Source of the DNA: an uncultured Fidelibacterota bacterium
GTDB taxonomy: Bacteria > Fidelibacterota > Marinisomatia > Marinisomatales > UBA1611
DNA length: 39,407 nt
NCBI GenBank assembly: GCA_902611135.1
Contig: CACLYL010000008.1
Coordinates: 1 to 39,407, forward strand
Direction: 5' to 3'
The position numbers were made by a program, and so were the translations under genes. The notes under the pieces are model-generated. The model was not told where the DNA came from. It saw only the letters and a program-made list of their open reading frames with translations, and searched no databases. Positions 8,803 to 18,272 of the stretch are shown one piece after another (within the stretch, counting starts at the first letter, position 1; every line of letters begins with the position of its first letter).

Positions 8803-9060
8803 TTATTGGTCAAATTTTCTACTATCAATATTAATGATTTTTAAATTGAAAACAGAATCAACTTTCTTATTAAAGATATCTCTAATCTCTGTGATTAAAA
8901 TTTTCATTATTATTTCATAATCGCCGAAAATCTGGGTGCTCATTGAATTTGTTCTAACCTCAATTGTATCATAACCATTAAGTCTTTTAATAAATTCATC
9001 AATTCTTGATAAATATTTTTTATCAAGGGGGTATAAACTAACCTCTACCGATATATCCAT
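8803..9060 (-). CDS. YkoF-like thiamine/HMP-binding domain protein
   Basis: An 85-residue protein of the YkoF-related/thiamine-binding family. It shows the hallmark N-terminal strand ISVEVSLYPL, a helix IDEFIKRLNGY, then EVRTNSMSTQIFG and a final helix-strand. Family members bind thiamine or its pyrimidine precursor (hydroxymethylpyrimidine) between strands of a ferredoxin-like fold; the YkoF protein of B. subtilis is a two-domain relative. Binding here is inferred from the family. It lies 41 bases downstream of the Nudix gene on the same strand and might be co-transcribed with it. Confidence 0.8.
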   Translation of the reverse strand: MDISVEVSLYPLDKKYLSRIDEFIKRLNGYDTIEVRTNSMSTQIFGDYEIIMKILITEIRDIFNKKVDSVFNLKIINIDSRKFDQ

Positions 9061-9101
9061 TATTGTTCCATTTAACTAGTGGATTTAAAAACATGTCTGA
9101 A

Positions 9102-9623
9102 TTAACTGTTTGAGTAAAAGCCAAACTGTTTTTTGTTATTTAGATCATACTCATATTTTTCAAGTAAAAACTTGACGGATGAAAATGCGACATTAGACCA
9201 GGGAATATCTTTTACTTGGAATATCTTAACTTCTGAAGTCTCACTATTACCAAAATAATCTTCATTAAGAATTTCTCCTAGATAAATGATATATATTTGG
9301 CTTATTCTGGGTATACTATAGGTTCCATATAATTTGATTATCTTTATTTCAAGATTTGCTTCCTCTTTAGCTTCTCTTTTTGCTCCATCTTCTAAAGTTT
9401 CTCCTATTTCTAAAAATCCTGCTGGAATTGTCCATTTGCCAAAGCCTGGTTCTATATCTCTTTTACATAAAAGTACATCAAAATTTTTAATTGGCAAAAT
9501 TCCAGCTATGATTTTGGGGTTATGATAATGAATATACCCACAAACCTTACAACGGTCTCTTTTAAGTTCATCACCCTCAATTGAGACGAATTCAGTTTCT
9601 CCTCCACATTTAATACAAAACAT
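9102..9623 (-). CDS. Nudix hydrolase with N-terminal zinc ribbon
   Basis: A 173-residue Nudix hydrolase. The N-terminal CIKCGG...CKVCGY pair of CxxC motifs (about 3-30) forms a zinc ribbon, as in NADH pyrophosphatase and ADP-ribose pyrophosphatase-like proteins. The Nudix box is GFLEIGETLEDG then AKREAKEEANLEI at about 68-92: the G-x5-E-x7-REx-x-EE core is intact, with Asn replacing the usual Gly near its end. Likely substrates are nucleoside diphosphates linked to another moiety, with the exact one unresolved. It starts 22 bases after the stop of the prolyl oligopeptidase gene in transcription order. Confidence 0.85.
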   Translation of the reverse strand: MFCIKCGGETEFVSIEGDELKRDRCKVCGYIHYHNPKIIAGILPIKNFDVLLCKRDIEPGFGKWTIPAGFLEIGETLEDGAKREAKEEANLEIKIIKLYGTYSIPRISQIYIIYLGEILNEDYFGNSETSEVKIFQVKDIPWSNVAFSSVKFLLEKYEYDLNNKKQFGFYSNS

Positions 9624-9644
9624 AGAAATAAAAGTTCTCTCTAT

Positions 9645-11753
9645 TTAAAATTTTAAGTTTGGTTCTAATTCGAAATTATTCCAGATAAAGGCTTGTATAT
9701 CTGCCTCTAGTGCAATTCTCTGATCCAATGTCACACTTCCATGACCTGCTTTCGTTTGAATTCTTATAAGTGTAGGGTTTTTTCCAGTTTGAATCTTTTG
9801 CAACCCAGCAATAAACTTATAGCTATGAGCAGGCACAACTCTGTCATCATGGTCAGAAGTCGTAACAAGCGTTGCTGGATAGGAGGTGCCCTCTTTGATA
9901 GAATGGACTGGGGAATAGGTTTTTAAATAATCAAACATTTCTTTCGATTCTTGAGCCGTTCCATAATCATAGGCCCAACCTGCGCCTGCTGTAAATTGAT
10001 TATATCGAAGCATATCAAGTACCCCCACAGCTGGTATAGCAACTTTCATAAGGTCTGGCCTTTGTGTCATCGTTGCACCAACCAGTAATCCACCATTTGA
10101 AACACCTCGTAATGCTAAATAGTTTGATGAAGTAAACTTTTGGTCAATTAAATATTCCATTGCCCCAATGAAATCATCAAAAACATTTTGTTTATTCATT
10201 TTAGTGCCTGCATCATGCCATCTTTTTCCATATTCACCCCCACCTCGAATGTTTGGCACAGCATAAATACCACCATTTTCTAACCAAGCAATGTTCATAG
10301 AACTAAAACGTGGAGTAATGCTTATGTTAAAACCGCCGTACCCATACAGAATAGTAGGGTTCATTCCATTTTTAATGATTCCTTTTTTGTAGGTAACAAA
10401 CATTGGAATCTTAGTTCCATCTTTACTTTTAAAAAATAACTGGTCCGATTGGTAATCATTTGGATTAAAATCAATTTTAGGTTCTTCGTATAATTCTGAA
10501 ACACCTTGTTCGATGTCATACTTAAAAATTGTATTCGGATAGACGTAAGAGGTAAATGAATAATATAATTCTTTTTCAATGGCTTTGGCGGAAAAGCCTC
10601 TAGCTGATCCAATACCAGGTAGCTTTACATCCCTAATGTAATTACCATCTAAATCGAACTGTATGACTCTTGACTTTGCATCCTCTAAATAATTCGCAAA
10701 GAAATACTGACCAGCCGAACTTACTCTGAGGACAGTCTCTTTTTCAGGGATAACGTAATTCCAATTGTCTAAATCCTCAAGGTTGAGCGATAGTAAACAA
10801 AAATTTGGCGCATCCTTATTTGTATAAAAATAAAAGATTTCATTTTTGTTACAAATGTAAGAAAAGTCATGTAGGTAATTATCTTTAATTTCGACCAATT
10901 TACTATTTTTATCATTTAAAGATTGGACAAATAATTTATTTCCAGATGTAGTAGTAGCTGCAGATATGATTAAATAATTTTGATCCTCAGTTACATAAGC
11001 AGATACATATCTATTTGGCTGTTTATCTCCTCCAAATATAAAAATATCCTTACTTTGAGGTGTTCCAACTTGATGATAATAGACGGTGTGAAGTTGAGTT
11101 TTTGATGATAGCTGACTCTCTCCTTTTGGTACTTCATAACTGCTATAAAAGTAACCATCATTCCCTTTCCATGATATTCCGCTGAACTTGATATTTTTTA
11201 ATGTGTCCTCAACGATACTTTTATCCTCAACTCTAATTGTTATTGCTTTCCTCCAATCAGAACCTCCCTCAGTAATCAAGTAAGATGCTGTTTTATAATC
11301 GTCGCTAAAATATATACCTCGAAGCGCGACAGTTCCATCCTTAGAAAAAGTATTTGGATCAATAAAGATTTCCTCATTTGAAAGCGAACCTGAAGGCCTT
11401 CTGTATAAAACCGAATGATTTTGAAGACCTGAGTTTTTGTAGAAATATTCATAATTACCTCTCTTGAAAGGAGCACCAATTTTTTCATAATTATTTAACA
11501 TTTCAATTCTACGTTTTAGGTTATCACGGAACGTTAAAGTATTCAAGTAACTCTGAGTTATTTTATTTTGACTTTCTACCCATTCTGAGGTTTCTTCAGA
11601 CATGTCATCCTCAAGCCAACGATATGGATCAGGAACATTTACACCATGGTATACATCAAAGTGATTCCCCTCCCTTGTTATTGGATAATTGAGATTAGTA
11701 TAATCATTGGAGCACCCGAGAACTAAAAAACTAATAACCATTAAATATTTCAT
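9645..11753 (-). CDS. Prolyl oligopeptidase (S9A), lipoprotein
   Basis: A 702-residue serine peptidase that cleaves after proline in peptides. A lipoprotein signal with lipobox VLGC at about 11-14 implies lipidation and membrane anchoring, with activity in the periplasm or at the cell surface. Residues about 20-420 form the seven-bladed propeller, opening with DPYRWLED, a family hallmark. The alpha/beta-hydrolase domain follows, with the catalytic Ser in RGVSNGGLL (about 552), Asp in DHDDRVVP (about 636) and His in KAGHGS (671), positions close to those of the mammalian enzyme. All three are intact. It is upstream of the Nudix gene with a short gap. The GreA gene lies 74 bases upstream on the same strand. 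Confidence 0.92.
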   Translation of the reverse strand: MKYLMVISFLVLGCSNDYTNLNYPITREGNHFDVYHGVNVPDPYRWLEDDMSEETSEWVESQNKITQSYLNTLTFRDNLKRRIEMLNNYEKIGAPFKRGNYEYFYKNSGLQNHSVLYRRPSGSLSNEEIFIDPNTFSKDGTVALRGIYFSDDYKTASYLITEGGSDWRKAITIRVEDKSIVEDTLKNIKFSGISWKGNDGYFYSSYEVPKGESQLSSKTQLHTVYYHQVGTPQSKDIFIFGGDKQPNRYVSAYVTEDQNYLIISAATTTSGNKLFVQSLNDKNSKLVEIKDNYLHDFSYICNKNEIFYFYTNKDAPNFCLLSLNLEDLDNWNYVIPEKETVLRVSSAGQYFFANYLEDAKSRVIQFDLDGNYIRDVKLPGIGSARGFSAKAIEKELYYSFTSYVYPNTIFKYDIEQGVSELYEEPKIDFNPNDYQSDQLFFKSKDGTKIPMFVTYKKGIIKNGMNPTILYGYGGFNISITPRFSSMNIAWLENGGIYAVPNIRGGGEYGKRWHDAGTKMNKQNVFDDFIGAMEYLIDQKFTSSNYLALRGVSNGGLLVGATMTQRPDLMKVAIPAVGVLDMLRYNQFTAGAGWAYDYGTAQESKEMFDYLKTYSPVHSIKEGTSYPATLVTTSDHDDRVVPAHSYKFIAGLQKIQTGKNPTLIRIQTKAGHGSVTLDQRIALEADIQAFIWNNFELEPNLKF

Positions 11754-11826
11754 GTAAAAACCTTAGAAAAGTTAAAATTTAAATTATTGAGTCTGATATT
11801 GACTTTAATTCTCTTTGATAAAACTC

Positions 11827-12309
11827 TTATGATGGCTCTGGAACCTTATCGATAGATAATATTGTAAATTTAGTTTCACTACCTCTCACGTCCAAAGTAA
11901 AGGTATCGTTTACCTTTTTACCTACAATTGCCTGTCCGAAAGGCGAATGAATCGTAATAACCAATGGAAAGAGATCTAATTCAAATTCAATTGGACCTAA
12001 AAGATAATAATCCTCATTAGAATCTTTTCCCTCTTCTTTGATAGTAACCATATTTCCAAAGCTAACCATCTCAGTATGTATATCATTGTATTCTACGATT
12101 TGGAACGGTGAATGTGTTTGTAAAATTTGTGTCTTTCGCACAATCATACTTTGTTCTTCCCTGGCAGCATGATATTCTGCGTTTTCTTTAAGATCTCCAT
12201 GACTTGCTGCATCCCTAATTCTGACTGCAGTATCTTTTTTTTGTTGATCTAAATCTTTCATCTTCTTTTCTAATAAACTGTGCGTGGATCGCAGTATTAA
12301 TGTTGCCAC
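11827..12309 (-). CDS. greA: Transcription elongation factor GreA
   Basis: A 160-residue protein with the GreA/GreB layout: an N-terminal antiparallel coiled coil (about 10-80) carrying the tip motif DLKENAEYHAAREEQ, with the acidic pair that stimulates RNA cleavage by stalled RNA polymerase, and a C-terminal FKBP-like domain ending with SPFGQAIVGKKVND. The start is GTG at 12309, supported by AGGAG eight or so bases upstream and by the family length. A tract of AT-rich sequence separates it from the aldo/keto reductase gene upstream. Confidence 0.92.
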   Translation of the reverse strand: MATLILRSTHSLLEKKMKDLDQQKKDTAVRIRDAASHGDLKENAEYHAAREEQSMIVRKTQILQTHSPFQIVEYNDIHTEMVSFGNMVTIKEEGKDSNEDYYLLGPIEFELDLFPLVITIHSPFGQAIVGKKVNDTFTLDVRGSETKFTILSIDKVPEPS

Positions 12310-12487
12310 CTAAATTCTCCTGTTTTTATATATACGCAAAATTAAAAAAGAATTTAAAAAATTTAAAATTTATAAACTAACGAAGTAAAGATAATCTAAT
12401 ATTTATTTTTTAAACATTAAACTTTCTTTTATTTGAAATGCATACTTTGTTTTTCTAGTATTTTTGGCACTCTGAACTATAATAAAT

Positions 12488-13480
12488 TTATCTTTGACCA
12501 TAATTATATTCGGTATTTTCCTCATTTCGATCTGTGGCATTTGGAGGAGCAATCGATAATGATGAAATACTTTTTCTTAAATCAATACTCAGGTTAATTT
12601 CCAAAGATTGGATCGAATCGAGTAATTGATCTGCATTTCTTCCTCCAATTATTGGCGAGGTAATTGCGGGATGGGCTAATACCCAAGCTAGACTTAAAGC
12701 TGTGGGAGAAACATCTAAACTTCTTGCAAGTTTATTCAGCTTTTCAGCGACTTTGTAATTGTGCTTGTCTCCATATCGTGTTCCATACATTTTATTTTCA
12801 ATAAGTCTTCCGTTTGAAGGTAGAATATTTTTTGAATACTTTCCAGTGAGTAATCCACCACCAAGTGGAGAATAACTAATCACTCCCAATTCTTCACTCA
12901 TCGCCATGGGAAGAATTTCAACTTCTGCCTGTCTTTTTACCAAATTATACATTGGTTGTATACATTTAAAAGAATTCCAACCATGCTTTATTGAAATTCC
13001 TAAACCTTTAGCAACTTGCCAAGCTGCAAAATTACTTGCACCAAGATAGAGAACTTTTCCTTGGGTGACTAGATCGTTTAAGACTCGCAGAGTTTCCTCT
13101 AATGGCGTATAATCATCAAATCTATGAATGAAATATAAGTCAATATAATCTGTATTTAATCGTTTGAGACTCTGATCTATTGAACATAAAATATGTTTTC
13201 TTGTCGCTCCTCTTGCATTGATATCTTCCCTTGTGGGAAAATATACTTTACTAGTTATTACCAATTCATTGCGGTCACTCTGAATCAGTTTACCCAATAT
13301 TTTTTCAGATTTTCCTTCCTCATATACATCTGCACAATCAAAAAAATTAATCCCTCTGTCTCTACATAAATTAAACATCTTTTTCGACTCTGCTTCATCG
13401 CTTACTCCGCCAAAACTCATTGTCCCAAGGCATAGCCTTGAGACTTTAATTCCTGTATTTCCTAGTATCTTGTACTTCAT
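12488..13480 (-). CDS. Aldo/keto reductase
   Basis: A 330-residue NADPH-dependent oxidoreductase of the aldo/keto reductase superfamily. The catalytic tetrad can be placed at Asp48 and Tyr53 in FDCADVYEEG, Lys78 in ITSKVY, and His119 in YFIHRFD. The C-terminal SPIIGGRNADQL fits the NADP-binding loop of this fold. The N-terminus LGNTGIKVSRLCLGTMSFGG is typical of YajO/general stress protein 69-like members, which reduce aldehydes and ketones of uncertain identity. The start ATG is at 13480. It has no obvious functional partner in the neighbourhood. Confidence 0.9.
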   Translation of the reverse strand: MKYKILGNTGIKVSRLCLGTMSFGGVSDEAESKKMFNLCRDRGINFFDCADVYEEGKSEKILGKLIQSDRNELVITSKVYFPTREDINARGATRKHILCSIDQSLKRLNTDYIDLYFIHRFDDYTPLEETLRVLNDLVTQGKVLYLGASNFAAWQVAKGLGISIKHGWNSFKCIQPMYNLVKRQAEVEILPMAMSEELGVISYSPLGGGLLTGKYSKNILPSNGRLIENKMYGTRYGDKHNYKVAEKLNKLARSLDVSPTALSLAWVLAHPAITSPIIGGRNADQLLDSIQSLEINLSIDLRKSISSLSIAPPNATDRNEENTEYNYGQR

Positions 13481-13635
13481 CCTATTTTGTAAAATTTTAA
13501 ATAGTAAAATAAATTAAAAAAAATTTTTCTTCAAGTAAGTAAATGCTATTTTCTTCCTCAGTATTTTAGATTTATAGAAATTTTCTCTTTACTTTTTGAT
13601 TTTAAACAAAAAACAATATACTCAAAAAAAACTGT

Positions 13636-15234
13636 CTAATCTTTTTTCGGTGGAAATTTTCTACCATTTAAAAATTCACCGATAAAAGTATTCCTAACGA
13701 AATAGTGATAACTGAAAAAGCATATAAATGTAACTATAATTGAACTGATTATAAATTTCAAAGTTATACTCAGGTCACTTTTATGAAAAAGTGAGGGAAT
13801 AAATATGGTTAGTGGTAGATGAATGATGTAAATCCAATAGGATGAATCACTTAGGTATTTAAGTTTCTCTGAGTCTTTATTAAAGTATTTGACAAAAAAA
13901 GATATACTAAGTAATACTAACGCTGGAATTCCAAAATTGTAAATAAATATGTATATTCTCTTGAAAATCATATTTTCTTGAAAATATGCATTTTGGATCG
14001 TATTTCCTAAACAATCGTCGCACTCTGACCAGCAAAATACGCCTAGGGTAATCCTTTCGTTTGTCACCCTAAACCTTCGATCACTATAACGATCATAACC
14101 ACAACCTCCATCTCTAATCTCTTTACCGTTTTCCCATCCAGATCCAAACCATTCATTATGTAGGCCATTTCGAAATTTATAATCGTAAACGCCCGGTTTT
14201 AATTTTAATGTAATTGACCATATACCGCCTCCTATATCTTTCATTTTTTGTCCTGAGGGATTACCAAGTTGATGTACGGATAAATAAACAGCCGGAAAGC
14301 CTCCCAAACCAGACATCACCTCATTTTCACCCATATCAACTAAAAAAGTTACTTTCTGTGGTTCCCCCTCATTTGCTTTTTTAGGAAATGCTTTAAATGC
14401 CTCATAAGAGCTTGGCTCTTTAGAAAGTAAGTGAGGTAATAAAAAAGTTATAAACAATATCCAAGTTAGGGTAATGAATAGAAAGTATCTTCCAGGACTG
14501 AGGTCATTCAAAGAATCCTTGCAATGATATACCTGCCATCCAATATAGTAAAAAAAGGAAAAAGATATAAACGACTTTACAGAGGATGGAAATAGAAACC
14601 AAAACCAATACGCCCATTGTGAACCTGAGCCTTGTGGCATATCTTTTACCAAAATGGACATTATTGAACCAAAAATTAAAGAAAAAGTTAGAGTCCCAAC
14701 CCATGGCATTTTTAAAATGTTTTTGACAAGCACCATTGAGATACTTTGAAAGGGATTTTTTCTAAAAATTTTATCAAAGATAAAGACGATAAAAGACATG
14801 GTCATTAAAAAATTTAGAAACCATAAATGATGAGTCAACTCGTAAGGAATGAATGAGCCTATAGTGTTTAGGGAAGTGATAGAGTCAATTAAAGAATTTT
14901 TAATTCCATGATCTTTGCGAATTAATTCAAAGAATTTAAAGCTAAATTCGTTTAAAATATGAATAGGCGGCAAAGTAAGGAGCAGTGGCAACCCTATCCT
15001 TTTAACCCTATTTATGAACATTTCCTTAGAACCTTTTCTGTAGTATAGTAAAGCACCAAAAAAACCAGAAATAAGAAAAAATGCTGGCATCCGAAAATAG
15101 TGTACCAAACCTACAAACAGAGCAATAAAACCACCATATATTGCATAATGAAATGCTGCAATATGAAAATAAACCCCTAAAAGCATCAAGCAGCCTCTTA
15201 AAGCATCCAAAGAGTGAATTCTATTGGTTTTCAT
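13636..15234 (-). CDS. Acyltransferase 3 family protein with inserted glycan-binding-like domain
   Basis: A 532-residue integral membrane acyltransferase (OpgC-like acyltransferase 3 family) that would move acyl groups onto a sugar or polymer. The N-terminal SLDALRGCLMLLGVYFHIAAF carries the family His, and FRMPAFFLISG then RVKRIGLP carry the basic residues. Several transmembrane helices follow. Between two helices, at about residues 290-410, is a soluble insert resembling the beta-sandwich domains of secreted FCB proteins (VTFLVDMGENEV, then VYDYKFRNG and a Cys-rich end CWSECDDC), similar to starch-binding/CBM48-like modules. SSYWIYIIHLPLTIF ends the acyltransferase core. A TTG-initiated extension to 15285 exists, but the ATG at 15234 gives the family N-terminus. 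The domain insert is described in the findings. Confidence 0.85.
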   Translation of the reverse strand: MKTNRIHSLDALRGCLMLLGVYFHIAAFHYAIYGGFIALFVGLVHYFRMPAFFLISGFFGALLYYRKGSKEMFINRVKRIGLPLLLTLPPIHILNEFSFKFFELIRKDHGIKNSLIDSITSLNTIGSFIPYELTHHLWFLNFLMTMSFIVFIFDKIFRKNPFQSISMVLVKNILKMPWVGTLTFSLIFGSIMSILVKDMPQGSGSQWAYWFWFLFPSSVKSFISFSFFYYIGWQVYHCKDSLNDLSPGRYFLFITLTWILFITFLLPHLLSKEPSSYEAFKAFPKKANEGEPQKVTFLVDMGENEVMSGLGGFPAVYLSVHQLGNPSGQKMKDIGGGIWSITLKLKPGVYDYKFRNGLHNEWFGSGWENGKEIRDGGCGYDRYSDRRFRVTNERITLGVFCWSECDDCLGNTIQNAYFQENMIFKRIYIFIYNFGIPALVLLSISFFVKYFNKDSEKLKYLSDSSYWIYIIHLPLTIFIPSLFHKSDLSITLKFIISSIIVTFICFFSYHYFVRNTFIGEFLNGRKFPPKKD

Positions 15235-15437
15235 ATATAAATAATTTAGGTTGTAAAAGAACCCTCCTAGACCCCTTTTCAACAAAAAAGAAAATTAAAA
15301 ATCTTTACAACAAAAATTAAACTTGTTTTTTGCAAGTTACTACATATTTATAAACAATTTTAGATAAAATTCACCTTAAATAAGCATAAAATATCTAAAA
15401 CTATTTATTTTTATGCATATATTATATAAAATAGATC

Positions 15438-16208
15438 GTGAAAAAATCACAATTAATGCAAATTCTAATTAATAAGTCAACTCTGAATGTAAAAGATTTC
15501 ACTGAAAAAGTTGGAGTAAATCGGTCTAGTTATCATTTGTGGAGGACTAAAAAAACAATTCCAAAAAAAACAACAATTAATAAAATAGCTCAAGTGTTAA
15601 ATATTGAGCTAAAATGGCTAGATGAAGATGATGTAATTATAGTAAGTAATAAAAGAAGCGAAATAAAAACTAAAACTGAAAAAGGGTACGAAAATAATTT
15701 AGAGCTAATTAATTATCAGCGAGATGAAATTGCAAGGTTAAAAGAGGAAAATAAACAGCTCAAACAAAATCCTGTAGAATCTGTTTTATTTAAAGAACAA
15801 ACTTATGATTGGAAAAGTTTTGTTGAAATAAAAATATCATACAAGGGAATTAAAAGAAGAATATATCAAGTTGAAAACATTGATGTTTTAGCAAAAAGTT
15901 TAAATGCAACGACCGGAGATATTATGCCTTATTTTGATCTAAATAATTGGCACTTTATGGAATCGCATCCAATAAATAAACTTATAACGAAACAATCATT
16001 AGAAAGTCTCAAAAATAAAACTAATTTATTTCAAAATATTCTAACTCAATTTAAAAATTTCGGCAAATTCTTTTCAGGTGATCATTTCATTACCCTGTTT
16101 GTTGATTATCAATTTAAAAATACTTTTAGTAAGACAATTAATCATTGTAAAATAATTGATTCTGAAAAATTTAACATTGTAAATAAGGTAACCATCTTAA
16201 ATGACTAG
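15438..16208 (+). CDS. XRE-type helix-turn-helix regulator with coiled coil
   Basis: A 256-residue protein. Residues about 1-60 form a helix-turn-helix of the XRE/Cro type (DFTEKVGVNRSSYHLWRTKK, then NKIAQVLNI). Residues about 85-110 (YQRDEIARLKEENKQLKQN) are a short coiled coil, likely for dimerisation. The C-terminal 130 residues, opening with DWKSFVEIKISYKGIKRR, are not recognised; a later WHFMESHPINKLITKQSLE stretch looks helical and may be a PAS-like or ligand-sensing fold. The start is GTG at 15438, with an ATG at 15456 as the alternative; neither has a clear ribosome binding site. It is divergent from the acyltransferase, which could be its target. Confidence 0.65.
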   Translation: MKKSQLMQILINKSTLNVKDFTEKVGVNRSSYHLWRTKKTIPKKTTINKIAQVLNIELKWLDEDDVIIVSNKRSEIKTKTEKGYENNLELINYQRDEIARLKEENKQLKQNPVESVLFKEQTYDWKSFVEIKISYKGIKRRIYQVENIDVLAKSLNATTGDIMPYFDLNNWHFMESHPINKLITKQSLESLKNKTNLFQNILTQFKNFGKFFSGDHFITLFVDYQFKNTFSKTINHCKIIDSEKFNIVNKVTILND

Positions 16209-16226
16209 TTTATAAGAAGTACTATT

Positions 16227-18272
16227 CTACTCCAGACTTATCCTAAATGATGAGGATGGAAGTGAATCGCTGTTAAATAATGTTGCAATTGGAGTATCAG
16301 ACCAAGCATATCTAACTAATCTAGGGTCTTTTACAGAATCGGAATAAACTAAAATATAATCTTTGAAAACCTTTACCTTAGCTTCTAAAAGCACATTCTC
16401 CGATCCAGCAATCTCAAATTCATTACCCCTATCGGATAAATTTATTAAGCCAGATCCAGTATTAGTAAACTGAATTTTAATTTTGCTATTATCTTTTTCC
16501 ACTGATTTTAATTTGGGTTCTAATGCTATTGAATCTTGGTTATAATCATTTTTTAAAGCATATGATGCAAGCCCCTCACCAACATCTTTTTTATTAGAGG
16601 GGTGTATATTATCAAAATTCCCAATATCCATTGTTACAACCATTCCGGTGTTAGCTAATTTTAGAGTTTTTCTTTGTGCGTCTCTTAAATTTTGGGATAC
16701 CTGATATGCCGGGTCCTTGTGGTATCTAAAAGGTGCAATTTGAACATAATAAAATGGAAATTCAGCTTCCCATTTGTCTCGCCAATCTTCAATCATCGAT
16801 GGGAACAATATTTCATATTGTTCAGCTCTTCCCACATTGGCTTCGCCCTGATACCATATTGCCCCTCTCATCGTATAAGGGATGATAGGATTTATCATTC
16901 CATTAAAGAGCGAGCTTGGTAGCCAGGGATTCAATTTTATATAACTCACTCTGTTAGAGAAATCAGTGTCAATCTCATAAATAAAGTAATTTTTATCGTA
17001 CAGTTCTGCTATTGGCTCGCATCTCCATTCGCCAGAAATAGATATTGTTTTTCCAGAGTTATTGTAAAGTTTCATTGGACCTTCAATGTAACCTGGTCCA
17101 CCAGTATCGATTGCACGGATCGCAATTATGTTAATACCATTTTTTAAATATTCTTTTGGTACATTATAAACCCGTTCGGTGTGGGCAACACCCAAACCAG
17201 AAAGTCCCCCAATAAAATTTCCATTTATATAGGTTTTATCCATATCATCAACATATCCAAGAAATAGAGTGTAATCATCAGATATATCATCTATAAATAT
17301 TTGCTTACGTAACCAAACAGCACCATCAAAGGACGAGAGCAAATTATCAAACCTACCTGGTAGAGTTACCTTTTCCCAATTTTGATCGTTGAACTTTTCC
17401 AAACTAAGATTTTCATCTAAAAATTGGATATCCTTATACTTCTGTTTTAATTTATCCTTGGCATTTTTCTGTTTTGGTACCTTTACTGATTTAAAATTAT
17501 TAAACCAATTATAGACATCATCTTCAGAGGCATTTTTGTCATAAATATCTGTTATCTCAGAAAAAAGGCCGATTTCTTTTAATTTTGAAACACTAGTCCA
17601 AGCCTCCGCAGGTGTTCCACCCCAACTGGTGTGTATTATTCCAATTGGAATATTTAATTTTTGATGGAGAGACCTTGAAAAAAAATAAGCAGTTGCTGAA
17701 AAGTCACCTACAGACTGCGGTAACGCTTTTTTCCAATTACCTTTTAAATTTGAATGCGGTTTTGCGCTATAAAATTTCTCAACATTAAACATGCGAATAT
17801 CAGGATACTTTGCATTTGATATTTCAACCTCTGAATTATCAATTGGGTCTTTAGGCGGCCAACCTTTAAGTGGCATAGCCATATTTGATTGACCTGATGC
17901 GATCCAAACTTCTCCCACCATAATATCATTCACCTCTACCATTTCCTTGTTTGCTTTTATAATTATTGAATGTGGACCACCGGCAATTGGTGTCTGTAGT
18001 TTCGTAAACCAATTTCCAGCGCTATCAGATTCTATTACAAAATTTTCTCCCCAACTAGCAGTAATGTTAATTGATTGATTGACAACTGATTTACCCCAAA
18101 TCGTTGCTAGAGTGTCCCTCTGAAGCACCATCCCATCTGAAAATAATGGATTTACGGTCAGTTTTTGTTGGTTATTAAAACAAGAACCAAACCAAATGCA
18201 AAAGGACAGAGAAGCGATTATCTTTAAACTTAATTTAGAAAAACGTGATTGATCTGATATTATCTTTTCCAT
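16227..18272 (-). CDS. Sialate O-acetylesterase (SGNH family), lipoprotein
   Basis: A 681-residue secreted esterase of the sialate O-acetylesterase/SASA family, which removes acetyl groups from sialic acids or other acetylated sugars. A signal ending in WFGSC suggests lipidation. The first half carries an Ig-like domain then the catalytic serine in ASGQSNMAMP near residue 128. In the middle is a beta-galactosidase-type jelly-roll insert (about 280-450). The second half includes GAIWYQGEANV near 470-480 and an NIHPSNK segment with the family His near 580. The ATG at 18272 overlaps the end of the upstream zinc-ribbon gene by 13 bases, so translation is likely coupled. Confidence 0.88.
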   Translation of the reverse strand: MEKIISDQSRFSKLSLKIIASLSFCIWFGSCFNNQQKLTVNPLFSDGMVLQRDTLATIWGKSVVNQSINITASWGENFVIESDSAGNWFTKLQTPIAGGPHSIIIKANKEMVEVNDIMVGEVWIASGQSNMAMPLKGWPPKDPIDNSEVEISNAKYPDIRMFNVEKFYSAKPHSNLKGNWKKALPQSVGDFSATAYFFSRSLHQKLNIPIGIIHTSWGGTPAEAWTSVSKLKEIGLFSEITDIYDKNASEDDVYNWFNNFKSVKVPKQKNAKDKLKQKYKDIQFLDENLSLEKFNDQNWEKVTLPGRFDNLLSSFDGAVWLRKQIFIDDISDDYTLFLGYVDDMDKTYINGNFIGGLSGLGVAHTERVYNVPKEYLKNGINIIAIRAIDTGGPGYIEGPMKLYNNSGKTISISGEWRCEPIAELYDKNYFIYEIDTDFSNRVSYIKLNPWLPSSLFNGMINPIIPYTMRGAIWYQGEANVGRAEQYEILFPSMIEDWRDKWEAEFPFYYVQIAPFRYHKDPAYQVSQNLRDAQRKTLKLANTGMVVTMDIGNFDNIHPSNKKDVGEGLASYALKNDYNQDSIALEPKLKSVEKDNSKIKIQFTNTGSGLINLSDRGNEFEIAGSENVLLEAKVKVFKDYILVYSDSVKDPRLVRYAWSDTPIATLFNSDSLPSSSFRISLE

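Noticed and set aside
15235-15285. Upstream TTG start of the acyltransferase
   Set aside because: The extra 17 residues are not family-like; the ATG at 15234 gives the expected SLDALRG N-terminus.
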